Assembly (NCBI RefSeq): GCF_028890485.2
Contig: NZ_JARCHV010000001.1
Coordinates: 124,001 to 188,000 of the forward strand
Length of the DNA: 64,000 nucleotides
DNA from: Planococcus sp. SK3692
GTDB taxonomy: Bacteria > Bacillota > Bacilli > Bacillales_A > Planococcaceae
Direction of reading: 5' to 3'
Shown: positions 7,358-15,526 of the stretch, piece by piece
Layout of the letters: the number at the start of each line of letters is the position of its first letter
Position numbering within the stretch: the stretch's first letter is position 1
Program-made: the position numbers and the translations under genes
The notes under the pieces: model-generated
Told to the model about the DNA's origin: nothing
What the model saw: only the letters and a program-made list of their open reading frames with translations
The model's database searches: none

Positions 7358-7780
7358 ATGATAAAAAGCTTTCTCGAACGATTTTTCAGTGCGGTTATTT
7401 CTGCCCCGCTTTACGTATTGTTGATGTTCTTGTGGCAGCTCCTCATTATGAATGAACAGGAGCTGTTGTCTGACACCACATTATTTAAAGTGTTATGGTC
7501 AACTTACGTATTTATTTTCCCGGCATTTTTTGTGTTGGGCATTCCGATGTCGTATTTAGTGGACTTCCTGACGCGGTTAGTGCCGTCCAGTAATTGGATC
7601 GTCACCTATTGCTGCAAGCTTGTCTTATATGTTTTGTTTACTAGCCTCGTATTCTTCGTGATGTTCCGGGTCTTTATACTTTCTGATGTTGAATTGGTAA
7701 ACACGAGCCTAGTACCTGCGCTAATTGGATTTCACGTTCTGTTTATGGTGCGGAAAGAATACCGAATGAAGCATTCGTAA
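7358..7780 (+). CDS. Four-helix membrane protein, paralogue of the 8126-8530 gene
   Basis: 140 aa with about four membrane helices. The segment LGIPMSYLVDFLTR is nearly identical to LGIPVSYLVDFLSV in the protein encoded on the opposite strand at 8126-8530, and both start with a charged N-terminus followed by a helix, so they are paralogues. No wider family recognised. ATG at 7358, about 20 nt after a weak AGGAGC-type site. It has its own terminator right after the stop codon. Confidence 0.7.
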   Translation: MIKSFLERFFSAVISAPLYVLLMFLWQLLIMNEQELLSDTTLFKVLWSTYVFIFPAFFVLGIPMSYLVDFLTRLVPSSNWIVTYCCKLVLYVLFTSLVFFVMFRVFILSDVELVNTSLVPALIGFHVLFMVRKEYRMKHS

Positions 7781-7792
7781 AATTCGCTAAAG

Positions 7793-7817
7793 AGACTGCT
7801 GATAAAGCAGTCTTTTC
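7793..7817 (+). terminator. Rho-independent terminator
   Basis: 8-bp perfect inverted repeat (AGACTGCT, 7793-7800 with 7806-7813) with a 5-nt loop followed by TTTT, just after the 7358-7780 gene. Confidence 0.85.
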
Positions 7818-7840
7818 TTATGAACAAAAATCTTGTTAGT

Positions 7841-8095
7841 TTAAGGTGTACTCCAAAATAATGTAGAGATAAATGGAATAATGACAGCTAAAAGAAGAAC
7901 CAATGAATTTCCAATTAAGCCCACTACTCTGAGCGATCTGTTCTTGGCAAAGAGTGCTGCCACGATTCCGATAAGCGGCAGAGCAACAGCTACAATCATA
8001 GCTGAATTAGAGAATAGATTTTCATTAAAGAACCAAACTGTATAAACAACCAAAGAAATCAAAAACGCTGAGACCGAGATTGTTCCTGAGTTCAT
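7841..8095 (-). CDS. Small three-helix membrane protein
   Basis: 84 aa, almost entirely hydrophobic, with three predicted membrane helices and short loops. AAGGGAGAT before the ATG at 8095 supports the start. It lies 30 bp after the paralogous membrane gene at 8126-8530, so the two probably form an operon. Function unknown. Confidence 0.65.
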   Translation of the reverse strand: MNSGTISVSAFLISLVVYTVWFFNENLFSNSAMIVAVALPLIGIVAALFAKNRSLRVVGLIGNSLVLLLAVIIPFISTLFWSTP

Positions 8096-8125
8096 TATTT
8101 TTATCTCCCTTCTATTAAAAATAAT

Positions 8126-8530
8126 TTATCTATTTTTCAAAAAATAAAGAACATGGAAATAACTCATGACGGGCACAATAACCAACATTACCGGCGCTAA
8201 GCTGAATATATTTTCCATATCGTCTAGCAAATAAATTAAGATCATACAGACCAGCATATACATAATTAACTTATCCAAATAGCTGTATCCGCGCGTGTTA
8301 ACGGAAAGAAAATCCACTAGATATGAAACGGGAATGCCCAGAATGAGGTAGACAGGGAAAGAATACAAGCCAACTACAAGCAATCCCAACCAAACTGGGC
8401 CACTGTAGTCCACTCCCTCACCTGTATAAGGAGCAAGGCCCCCACTTAAATATTCAATGATCAAATTGATCAGCAGCATGCTTGGAATCGCAAGCAGAAC
8501 ACTGACAAATCTTGTTGTAAAATCTTTCAT
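8126..8530 (-). CDS. Four-helix membrane protein, paralogue of the 7358-7780 gene
   Basis: 134 aa with about four membrane helices and the shared motif LGIPVSYLVDFLSV. ATG at 8530 (a GTG one codon upstream is also possible). It is encoded on the strand opposite its paralogue, with a small membrane protein gene between them. This suggests an inverted duplication or repeated acquisition. No function can be assigned. Confidence 0.68.
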   Translation of the reverse strand: MKDFTTRFVSVLLAIPSMLLINLIIEYLSGGLAPYTGEGVDYSGPVWLGLLVVGLYSFPVYLILGIPVSYLVDFLSVNTRGYSYLDKLIMYMLVCMILIYLLDDMENIFSLAPVMLVIVPVMSYFHVLYFLKNR

Positions 8531-8588
8531 CACATCACGCCTTGCTACAATGTTTTTTTAATTGAAGTCTGTAGAGGAAACAGCGAAT

Positions 8589-9176
8589 TTATTTTGAACT
8601 ATGTATAGACACAGAATCGAATTCACTTTTTAAGATCGAAAAGATTTTTGTGTCCCTAAATTCTCCTTTGATACGTTCATTCTTTCTCAAAACGCCTTCA
8701 AAGGTCATGCCGGCTTTCAACATGACTTTTTCAGACCCGATATTGTCTAAATCGCAGCCGCCTTCGATCCGGTTCAACTGAAGCACGCCAAAACTGTAAC
8801 TCAGGACTTCCCTTAGCGCTTCTGTAGCGATTCCTGCTCCCCAAAATTTGCGATTTAACACGTAACCTATTTCTGCTTTTTGATGTTCATTTGACCACTC
8901 GACCAGCGAACAAGTTCCGATGACTTTCTCGCTCTCTTTATACACAATCGCCCATACACCGCTTTGGCCATCTTTATATCCGTCCACAGTCGGCTGCAGG
9001 AAGTTGAATAAGGTTTCTTCTTTTGAATCGTTCTTCTCCCAGGTCATGCGATGCGCCACTTCGGGATCGGAAGAGAATTCAAACACATCATCCAAATCGT
9101 GTCGTGTCACTTTTCTTAGCAGCAGTCGTTCCGTTTCAAATGTCGGCATGTCTTTTAAGTGATTTTCAATTTTCAT
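8589..9176 (-). CDS. GNAT acetyltransferase, RimJ/RimL type
   Basis: 195 aa. The N-terminal FETERLLLRKVTRHDLDDV is the typical opening of the RimJ/RimL-like N-acetyltransferases, followed by IGTCSLVEWSNEHQKAEIGYVL and the acetyl-CoA-binding region around FWGAGIATEALREVLSYSF. The C-terminal part has LDNIGSEKVMLKAGMTFEGVLR. These enzymes transfer an acetyl group to protein N-termini or small amines; the substrate is not readable from sequence. AAGAGGTT precedes the ATG. Monocistronic. Confidence 0.85.
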   Translation of the reverse strand: MKIENHLKDMPTFETERLLLRKVTRHDLDDVFEFSSDPEVAHRMTWEKNDSKEETLFNFLQPTVDGYKDGQSGVWAIVYKESEKVIGTCSLVEWSNEHQKAEIGYVLNRKFWGAGIATEALREVLSYSFGVLQLNRIEGGCDLDNIGSEKVMLKAGMTFEGVLRKNERIKGEFRDTKIFSILKSEFDSVSIHSSK

Positions 9177-9229
9177 AGTGAACCTCTTTTCAAGTAAATG
9201 AGATTTTTTAACTTCATCTGGGATAAATT

Positions 9230-9412
9230 TTATAATTCATCCTCCTCTTTTTCTTTTAGCCTTTTATTTTCTTCTTCTAGTTGGCAAACTCTTTTTTCCA
9301 TATCAGACTCACGCTTTCCCTTGGATTTTTGCATGCGGTCTATTCCATATAAGGCCAACACAACCCAAATAACCGAAAGCATAACCCAAATAATCAGTGG
9401 ATCAGATGACAT
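9230..9412 (-). CDS. Small membrane protein with coiled-coil tail
   Basis: 60 aa: one N-terminal membrane helix (about residues 5-22) and a highly charged tail (MEKRVCQLEEENKRLKEKEED) that should form a cytoplasmic coiled coil. Excellent ribosome binding site AAGGGGGA before the ATG at 9412. Short helix-plus-coiled-coil proteins are common in Bacillales; function unknown. Confidence 0.7.
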   Translation of the reverse strand: MSSDPLIIWVMLSVIWVVLALYGIDRMQKSKGKRESDMEKRVCQLEEENKRLKEKEEDEL

Positions 9413-9459
9413 TGAAATCCCCCTTTTTAGCTTTAATGGTTGGATAATGCGTCTTCACT

Positions 9460-9900
9460 TTATTCGAGATTCAGGCACATGGTGACGCTCCTTGTCGTAA
9501 ATCCCATATTCTCGTACATTTGCACAGCTGGATTTTCTGCTTTTGCGCTTAACCGTACTTCTGCGTACCCTTCTTTTTGAAAATGCTCAATGGCCGCATT
9601 CATCAACCGTTTTGAATGTCCTTTGCCACGGTGTTGTTGTCGGATATACAGTTCGTAAATGAATCCAATCTGCTTTTCAGTAAACTGATCTTTTGTGGTT
9701 CCTACTAGAACCCAACCAAGGATTTCATCTTTCGCTTCTGCGATAAAATAAAACCCGCCTTTATCCAATAAAGGCTGAACCAAGCTTTCGACTTTTTCAC
9801 TTGAAGGCATCACTTCACCTAAAATTCCATCGAAAATAGCTTGCGGTGATAAGGATAAGATGGCGTTCAAGTCGCTGTGATCCGCTTTTCGAATGTTCAT
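9460..9900 (-). CDS. GNAT acetyltransferase
   Basis: About 146 aa from the ATG at 9900 (GGAGAT lies about 10 nt upstream; ATG codons at 9912 and 9918 are alternatives). The family signature is clear: IGFIYELYIRQQHRGKGHSKRLMNAAIEHFQKEG binds acetyl-CoA, and NPAVQMYENMGF is motif B. Substrate unknown. It is divergent from the lipoprotein gene at 10054. Confidence 0.85.
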   Translation of the reverse strand: MNIRKADHSDLNAILSLSPQAIFDGILGEVMPSSEKVESLVQPLLDKGGFYFIAEAKDEILGWVLVGTTKDQFTEKQIGFIYELYIRQQHRGKGHSKRLMNAAIEHFQKEGYAEVRLSAKAENPAVQMYENMGFTTRSVTMCLNLE

Positions 9901-9995
9901 ATTTGGTGTCATCTCCATTAGTGGGGCTATACTTGTTCCGCGATTATAGTCATCTTGATTTTTGACTGAAATTCATATGGCGCAAAATAACTTAT

Positions 9996-10023
9996 TTGGA
10001 TAAAAAAGAATGTTCTTTATACT
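9996..10023 (+). promoter_or_regulatory. Sigma-A-type promoter of the 10054 lipoprotein gene
   Basis: TTGGAT (9996-10001) and TATACT (10018-10023) are separated by 16 bp and lie about 30 bp upstream of the start codon with its GGAGGAGA site. The match to TTGACA/TATAAT is fair. Confidence 0.55.
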
Positions 10024-10053
10024 ATACATTAGCGATTAATTGGAGGAGATACA

Positions 10054-10698
10054 ATGAAGAAATTTGCTATAGGATTAGGAATCTCGTCCGCCTTGCTGAT
10101 GGCAGGATGCAGTGATTCTGAAGAAACGGCTGATATTGCTGTTAATGAAAGTGAAACAGTGGCTGAGGAATCCACACCTGAAGCCATGGCTGAGGAAGAG
10201 ACGCCTGAACAAGAAGATCCACAATTGGAATCTCCTTATCAAGAGATCAAGGAGCATTTTGACAGTTACGAACTGCCTGAGGAAGGTCGGTTGGCGGACA
10301 GTGAATTTGTGAATGCGGTTGAATACGAAAATGGCTATACCTTTGATCAAGACACTAAAGCCATGGTTGCCCGAATTCATTCGGAATCCGGTCCCGCTGA
10401 ACCAACGGAAGGCCAAAAAACGGGTGTTATTATGGGTTGGCTTCAAGATGCTTCTACAATACCTTCTCCTGAAAACAGAGCGGGCGGAAATGCTGATGGA
10501 CAAGTCACCGCTCCACTTTCCAGGCTCCAGCAAATCAAAGACCTGAATGACTTCGAACCCTTAGAACAATGGCTGATCGAGACAGAAAACATCCTTTTGA
10601 ACTTCGATGATATCGAAACCGAACAGGAAAGAGCCAAGGTCTATGCGGAAGCCTATGAAAGGCTTGAGAAGATGAGTTCATTAATTCAAGAACCATAA
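10054..10698 (+). CDS. Lipoprotein of unknown function
   Basis: 214 aa. Signal peptide with lipobox LMAGC (about residues 15-19), then a Glu/Thr/Ala-rich low-complexity linker to about residue 60 and a helical C-terminal domain. Strong ribosome binding site GGAGGAGA. The plan (lipobox, acidic linker, small domain) is typical of Bacillales surface lipoproteins; no family recognised. It has its own promoter and terminator. Confidence 0.78.
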   Translation: MKKFAIGLGISSALLMAGCSDSEETADIAVNESETVAEESTPEAMAEEETPEQEDPQLESPYQEIKEHFDSYELPEEGRLADSEFVNAVEYENGYTFDQDTKAMVARIHSESGPAEPTEGQKTGVIMGWLQDASTIPSPENRAGGNADGQVTAPLSRLQQIKDLNDFEPLEQWLIETENILLNFDDIETEQERAKVYAEAYERLEKMSSLIQEP

Positions 10699-10750
10699 GG
10701 GATCCGTATTTATATCCGTTTTTTACTGTGCTTGTTAATTCAATCAACAA

Positions 10751-10790
10751 AGAGAGGAGATACTGAGCCACCAGTATCTCCTCTCTTTTA
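10751..10790 (+). terminator. Strong rho-independent terminator
   Basis: 15-bp perfect inverted repeat (10751-10765 with 10772-10786) followed by TTTT, between the plus-strand lipoprotein gene and a converging minus-strand gene. Confidence 0.9.
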
Positions 10791-10867
10791 TGAATTTTGA
10801 TAATTCACATCTCAAACTACGACTAAATTCTACACACTGCTTAATTGACGAGTGTCTTAAACTATTC

Positions 10868-11230
10868 TTAAGATAAAATTTTAATCGTTTTACAGTTGAT
10901 ATGGCAGTCCATCATCGGAATAATCATTTTGCATTGATAAAGCAATACACCATTAATTTCGATATCCTGGATTGAAATGTCGTGAAAAAAGAAAGCTGAA
11001 TCATTTGGGGATTGTGGAATATTCCCCTCCATGCCTTCCAACCAAGTATTGAAGCTTGCTGAGAAGCAATCTTTAAATATAACAGTTTGTACTTCTTCAT
11101 TCAGACCCATCGCTTTAAACTTCATTGTGACTGCATGCTGTTTATTGTCATAGATTAAGTCTACCAATTGCGTATCGATATAATCGGTTTCCATGAGTTT
11201 CATTTCCATTTCTTTTCCGCTTAATCTCAT
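10868..11230 (-). CDS. Hypothetical protein
   Basis: 120 aa, soluble, no signal peptide. Composition suggests a beta-rich fold (VIFKDCFSASFNTW, DISIQDIEINGVLLYQ). Start supported by TTGGAGAT before the ATG at 11230. I do not recognise the family; small beta-rich proteins of this type include immunity-like proteins, which cannot be shown here. Confidence 0.6.
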   Translation of the reverse strand: MRLSGKEMEMKLMETDYIDTQLVDLIYDNKQHAVTMKFKAMGLNEEVQTVIFKDCFSASFNTWLEGMEGNIPQSPNDSAFFFHDISIQDIEINGVLLYQCKMIIPMMDCHINCKTIKILS

Positions 11231-11364
11231 CTTGATATCTCCAATCGGTTTTCAGTATCACTTCAATGAAGTTGCAGAAAAAACACCACAATTGACTGCG
11301 GCGTCACTCCCCCCCTTTTATTGGTTTTCAATTTACCACTGTACGGTATCTTAAACTTTGAAAA

Positions 11365-11826
11365 TTAATACTTAGTAAAAGTAGTTATAGCATTATGCAC
11401 CAAATAGTTTCGGTGGCTCAATTCCTCTATCCATTTCTTTGGATTGAGCTGAAAGAATCCAAATCGATCTCGATATGTACAACTCCCAGTATTCACTTCA
11501 ATACATTCCCGATCTTCCTCAAACTCTTCCCTATAAGCTGCTAAAGCATGCTGATTCGGAACGCTATAAACCTCTATCACATCACCGATTTCCATATGTT
11601 TTTCAAGGTAGGTTAAAAAGATCCGATTCCCTACTCCCTCTGCTACATAAAGATAGGGCAAAGAGAAAAGGCCTTGGACTTCTTCAAGCCATTCCTTATC
11701 TGCTGTTTGCACTGAGAAGCACATATGGTCTTCTTCAGCCCCATATTCGGTGCGCTGATTATACTTTTCTATGTCATGCGGGATGATAAACGGTCTTGAA
11801 GATGCTAGGAAGGTAATTTCCGACAT
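11365..11826 (-). CDS. Conserved Bacillales hypothetical protein
   Basis: About 153 aa from the ATG at 11826 (AGGGAG upstream); a longer TTG reading from 11865 is less likely. The opening MSEITFLASSRPFIIP and the closing PKKWIEELSHRNYLV...TTFTKY match, as far as I recall, a conserved uncharacterised protein of Bacillus genomes. Central segment LTYLEKHMEIGDVIEVYSVPNQH. Soluble, no known domain. It lies 56 bp downstream of the isochorismatase-like gene. Confidence 0.72.
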   Translation of the reverse strand: MSEITFLASSRPFIIPHDIEKYNQRTEYGAEEDHMCFSVQTADKEWLEEVQGLFSLPYLYVAEGVGNRIFLTYLEKHMEIGDVIEVYSVPNQHALAAYREEFEEDRECIEVNTGSCTYRDRFGFFQLNPKKWIEELSHRNYLVHNAITTFTKY

Positions 11827-11882
11827 TTCGCCACTCCCTGATGAAAAAGAATTAGTTGCTTGCAAAGTAATCCTACCTTATC

Positions 11883-12425
11883 TTAATTTAAATGATTTCC
11901 TTTGTACTGCTCTACGTATTCTTCATCATCCAATACTTCAATAACGTTTGATGAATACAATACAGAGCCAATGAAGCCGTCAATGTCCAGGCCTTTCATT
12001 TCATAAGTCTCCTCAGTGTTTACCGTAGCTGTGGCATCCTCCAAAAAGGTGACTTTATAGCCTCTATCAAAAGCGGCGATAGCTGTAAACATACAGCAAT
12101 ATTCCGTATTGAATCCCGAGATAAATATGTGACTGACCCCCATACCTTCTAACAATGACGATAAATCGGTATTGAAGAAAGAACTTGGCGTTTGTTTTTC
12201 GATAATATGCTTTGCATACTTTTCTAACGAACTATGTATAGCAGAGCTGTCAGAATTTTTATATAGAGGGCTTTGTTCTTCTTCATCTAAATGCTTCATG
12301 AAAATTACTGGATCACCATTATTTTGAAACTCTTTAATGGTTCTTTCGATCAATAACAATTCTTTTAGGAAGTTCCCTTTTTCTACTAAGCCATTTTGCA
12401 CATCAATAACTAAAAGTGCTTTCAA
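11883..12425 (-). CDS. Isochorismatase-family cysteine hydrolase
   Basis: About 180 aa from a TTG start at 12425 (AGGTG upstream); the longer upstream reading adds residues foreign to the family. Catalytic set visible: Asp in LLVIDVQNG (about residue 8), Lys near residue 77 and Cys in NTEYCC (about residue 110). The family hydrolyses isochorismate, nicotinamide or N-carbamoyl amides; FNTDLSSLL and EYCCMFTAIAAFDRGY are typical of the YcaC/nicotinamidase-like branch. The precise substrate cannot be read. Confidence 0.82.
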   Translation of the reverse strand: MKALLVIDVQNGLVEKGNFLKELLLIERTIKEFQNNGDPVIFMKHLDEEEQSPLYKNSDSSAIHSSLEKYAKHIIEKQTPSSFFNTDLSSLLEGMGVSHIFISGFNTEYCCMFTAIAAFDRGYKVTFLEDATATVNTEETYEMKGLDIDGFIGSVLYSSNVIEVLDDEEYVEQYKGNHLN

Positions 12426-12542
12426 ATTAAAACACCTGCTTTCTATAATGTTAATTCTCATATTGCACGATGGATGAAATGTAGCTGTAGATAAAATCTT
12501 CGTATTCGCATTTGCTTTAAACACAATCTAACAGTAACTTTT

Positions 12543-13085
12543 TCACTCAACAAAGCCCAAGTCATCCAATGGCCAGAAAACATAATTTGTGCTGCCCACT
12601 ATTTCTTTGATCGGTATCAGCCCAATGATTCGGCTATCCGTGCTGTTTTTTCGGTTATCACCCAATACGAAGACATAGCCTACTGGAATCGTTTCAAATT
12701 CTGTTACTTTTTCAAGCGAGAAATCTTCAGTGAATGTTTCTATGTCACCATCATAAGGTTCTTTTTGTGCTTCTCCGTTTATTAACAGTTGGCCATCCTC
12801 GTATGCCACATGATCCCCTGGTAGTCCGATCACTCTTTTAATAAAGTCTTTATCTTCTGTAGCATGAAACACTATTATGTCGTATCGATCAGGCTCTCCA
12901 ATCAAATATCCGATTTTATTTACAATCATTCGATCTCCGTTTTCCAAAGTCGGCATCATCGACTCGCCATCGACAACAATGGGGGCAAAAAGAAAAAAGC
13001 GAACGAACCCTACTACAACAAAAGCAATGAAAATCGCTTTTCCCCATTCCCACAGTTCATTTTTTTCCTTCTTTGAACGCGTCAT
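12543..13085 (-). CDS. sipS: Signal peptidase I
   Basis: 180 aa, the size of Bacillus type I signal peptidases. One N-terminal membrane anchor (about residues 14-37), then box B with the catalytic Ser (GESMMPTL, Ser42) and box D with the general base Lys (IKRVIGLPGD, Lys83). The C-terminal box GDNRKNSTDSR is intact. It removes signal peptides from secreted precursors at the outer face of the membrane. GAGAGG lies 9 nt before the ATG. Bacilli carry several copies (SipS, T, U, V, W), so the exact paralogue name is uncertain. Confidence 0.93.
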   Translation of the reverse strand: MTRSKKEKNELWEWGKAIFIAFVVVGFVRFFLFAPIVVDGESMMPTLENGDRMIVNKIGYLIGEPDRYDIIVFHATEDKDFIKRVIGLPGDHVAYEDGQLLINGEAQKEPYDGDIETFTEDFSLEKVTEFETIPVGYVFVLGDNRKNSTDSRIIGLIPIKEIVGSTNYVFWPLDDLGFVE

Positions 13086-13206
13086 CTTTTAAATCCTCTC
13101 CGATCAGACAGTTTTTAAGTTTTGTGCAGTGCATATTGGCGGAACTTAATTACTTGTTCTCCTGTTTCCTCTATTTCTTTAAGATTTCTTCATCTTCTGA
13201 ACAAAG

Positions 13207-13222
13207 AGCTAAACCTTTAGCT
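13207..13222 (-). terminator. Weak terminator-like hairpin
   Basis: 7-bp perfect inverted repeat AGCTAAA/TTTAGCT, 9 bp after the stop codon of the Zn-protease-like gene, followed on the minus strand by only a short T-rich run. Confidence 0.4.
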
Positions 13223-13230
13223 GAAACGTT

Positions 13231-13980
13231 CTACGAAAAAACATGGTCCAATTCGAAATGCTCCAGTAGTGTCCTCTTGCGCCCTTCTGTTTCCCATTCA
13301 TGGTATTTCTCAAAAACGGCCTGTATATTGTGATTATAGCGTTCTTCCACTAGGTATTTAACAGCAAGAAAACTTCGCCAGTAATCAAACATGATACTGG
13401 ATAGCCTTGCCTGATAGGAATTGCTTCCAAAAGCGCTTAGAGAACGGCTTCCATATTCAGACTTGAATGTGTTGACCAGTTCGGTTTCGATTGCTGCGAT
13501 TTCCTCAAACTCACTATCAGTTAGAAAGAATTTTCTTGGAAGATACTCACACATGCCTTCTTCGAACCAGGTATTGTCTTCCCGTGCATTTTCAAATTCA
13601 TCTAAGAACAAATCTGAGTGGTGCGTTAATTCATGTCCCAATATCGTCAGCAGGTGCTTCTCGGATAGACGTGCATAGAAAGCTTGGATAAAAGGAAGAC
13701 TTTTTCCATCCAATTGTTCTAGAAACATATTTCTCCAAGCATTTAAATCAGGAGTTATGTAGATAGTGTCTTTATTCGTAAAAGCAGGAATCGGAAGATC
13801 CGAGAAAATAGTGGTTGCCGCACCAAAAGACGTCCACACTATTCCTTTTGGCTTTTCTATCAATTCATAATTATCTTCCAAGAATTGCTCGTAGTTCTGC
13901 AGTTTCTTAGTAAAGTCTTGAATAATCGTTTGAAACTTATCGTATTCACTTGTTTCTTCAAAAGCGTATATGTGCTTCAT
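13231..13980 (-). CDS. Predicted zinc metallopeptidase (HELTHH gluzincin)
   Basis: 249 aa, cytoplasmic. ILGHELTHHSDLF has the HExxH zinc motif, and WFEEGMCEYLPRKFF about 20 residues later supplies the third ligand Glu and the typical EEG...Y/E context of gluzincins. Upstream, KGIVWTSFGAATTIFSD and IYITPDLNAW resemble the beta-strands before the active site. The plan is similar to the Zn protease at 15.5 kb, but the sequences diverge. ATG at 13980 with AAAGGA upstream. Substrate unknown. Confidence 0.72.
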   Translation of the reverse strand: MKHIYAFEETSEYDKFQTIIQDFTKKLQNYEQFLEDNYELIEKPKGIVWTSFGAATTIFSDLPIPAFTNKDTIYITPDLNAWRNMFLEQLDGKSLPFIQAFYARLSEKHLLTILGHELTHHSDLFLDEFENAREDNTWFEEGMCEYLPRKFFLTDSEFEEIAAIETELVNTFKSEYGSRSLSAFGSNSYQARLSSIMFDYWRSFLAVKYLVEERYNHNIQAVFEKYHEWETEGRKRTLLEHFELDHVFS

Positions 13981-14070
13981 CCAAGCAGTCCTTTCTTTTT
14001 GTACTGGTCTGTATTTCCCTAAAGAAACTAGCAGGTTTAAAATCCATCTGTCTAAAGGTTATTTACTGCC

Positions 14071-14541
14071 TTAAACCAAGCACTTGAAAAAGTGGATTCG
14101 CTCTCCTTCGGCCAAGTAGAATTCATATTGTTGCTTCTTATAAAATGCAATCGCACTCGTCCAGTCCCTATTCGTTTCCAGAACCACTTTTTCGTAGCCC
14201 TGTTGCTGTGCCCACAATTCTAAATGTTGGAGCATTATTTTGGCTATGCCGCTCCTTCTGTATTTTTTGAGAACCGACATGCGTTCTATTCTGCCAATAC
14301 CAGTGGCTTCATACGAAACCGCTCCAGTAGAAATTACTGTATTGTCATAGACACCAACAAAAAACATCGTCTTTTCCCGGCTGTAACTGCTCACTATGTC
14401 TTTTAAATCAGGATTGTAGGAAGGATCGATAAATCCGAATCGCTCCTCTAAGCCTTTTAAAACGACTGCCCTCGCTTCGTTTTTGAAAGGCCCCGTAATT
14501 TGTTGTATCTTCATTTTTTTACATATTTCCGATACATCCAC
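14071..14541 (-). CDS. GNAT acetyltransferase
   Basis: 156 aa from a GTG start at 14541 (AGGATG upstream); an ATG at 14514 is an alternative. GRIERMSVLKKYRRSGIAKIMLQHLELWAQQQG is the acetyl-CoA binding motif, followed by LETNRDWTSAIAFYKKQQYEF. Resembles the PaiA/YobR-like small-molecule acetyltransferases; substrate unknown. It lies 30 bp downstream of the UMP-kinase-like gene and may share its transcript. Confidence 0.82.
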   Translation of the reverse strand: MDVSEICKKMKIQQITGPFKNEARAVVLKGLEERFGFIDPSYNPDLKDIVSSYSREKTMFFVGVYDNTVISTGAVSYEATGIGRIERMSVLKKYRRSGIAKIMLQHLELWAQQQGYEKVVLETNRDWTSAIAFYKKQQYEFYLAEGERIHFFKCLV

Positions 14542-14571
14542 TTATGCTCACATCCTACGAGTTTGTGCCGA

Positions 14572-15315
14572 CTAGCTCTTCACATAAAACTCCGAAGCTT
14601 TTTGTGAAACCAAGGTTCCAGCCTGTTTTCCTTCGACGATTCTCTTCATTTCACCTTTTTTATCGAAGTTGAATATGTTGACGGAGATATTGAAGTCTTT
14701 CGCCAGAAGAAGAGCAGACTGGTCCATGACTTTGATGTTTTCTTTTAAGATATCGTCGAAATGCAATGTCCGATACATTTTCGCTTCACTGTGATGATTT
14801 GGATCCAGATTGAATACACCGTCCACGCCTTGCTTGGCAACGAAAATGGCATCACAATTCGTTTCGATTGCCCGCTGGACGCTTGGGTAGTCAGTCGTCA
14901 CGAACGGCTGCCCGTTGCCTCCGCCGAAGATGACAATGGAGCCTTTCTCCAAATGCCTCTTGGCTCGTAGCTGAATATACGGTTCTGCTACAGACGGTAC
15001 AGGTATCGAAGTCATCACCCTGACATCTTTTCCGGTCTTGCTTTTTAAAACGCCTCTTAACATCAAGCTGTTCATGATGGTGCCAAGTGTTCCGATGTTA
15101 TCCGCTTCCACCCGGTCGATATTCCATTGCTCCGCCAAGCTGCCGCGGAAGATATTGCCGCCGCCAATAACAAGTGCCACCTCGATGTCCATATCGCTAA
15201 TGGAAAGAATCTCATTAGCAATATGGTCAAGCTTTTGATGGTCAAAGCTATTTCCACTTTCGCTTGCCAATGCCCCACCACTGAGCTTGATCAACACTCT
15301 TTTAATCGTTTTCAT
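14572..15315 (-). CDS. pyrH: UMP kinase paralogue (amino acid kinase superfamily)
   Basis: 247 aa, the usual length of bacterial UMP kinases, which phosphorylate UMP to UDP with ATP. Visible features: RVLIKLSGGAL (phosphate-binding loop; housekeeping enzymes usually have KLSGEAL), GGGNIFRG, DNIGTLGTIMNSLMLRGVL, the Asp-rich CDAIFVAKQGVDGVFNLDP and VMDQSALLLAKD. The Glu-to-Gly change in the first motif and the absence of tsf/frr neighbours suggest this is not the housekeeping copy. It may be a second UMP kinase or an enzyme with shifted specificity. Confidence 0.8.
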   Translation of the reverse strand: MKTIKRVLIKLSGGALASESGNSFDHQKLDHIANEILSISDMDIEVALVIGGGNIFRGSLAEQWNIDRVEADNIGTLGTIMNSLMLRGVLKSKTGKDVRVMTSIPVPSVAEPYIQLRAKRHLEKGSIVIFGGGNGQPFVTTDYPSVQRAIETNCDAIFVAKQGVDGVFNLDPNHHSEAKMYRTLHFDDILKENIKVMDQSALLLAKDFNISVNIFNFDKKGEMKRIVEGKQAGTLVSQKASEFYVKS

Positions 15316-15526
15316 CCAGACACTCCTTCTGACAGCTACCCATTAGCCGCTTTGAATTTTCACACTTTTTACATTATACTAATACCGCGCTTCTTTTTGA
15401 TATATTTAATTACTATTTTGTAAATATAAAGAAATTCCCAGCATTTTTTAAAGGATGTGTTGAAAGGAGTGAGCCATCATCAGTATTGAAAAGACGGCAA
15501 TTAACGTAATCCCAAGGCTTAAACAG

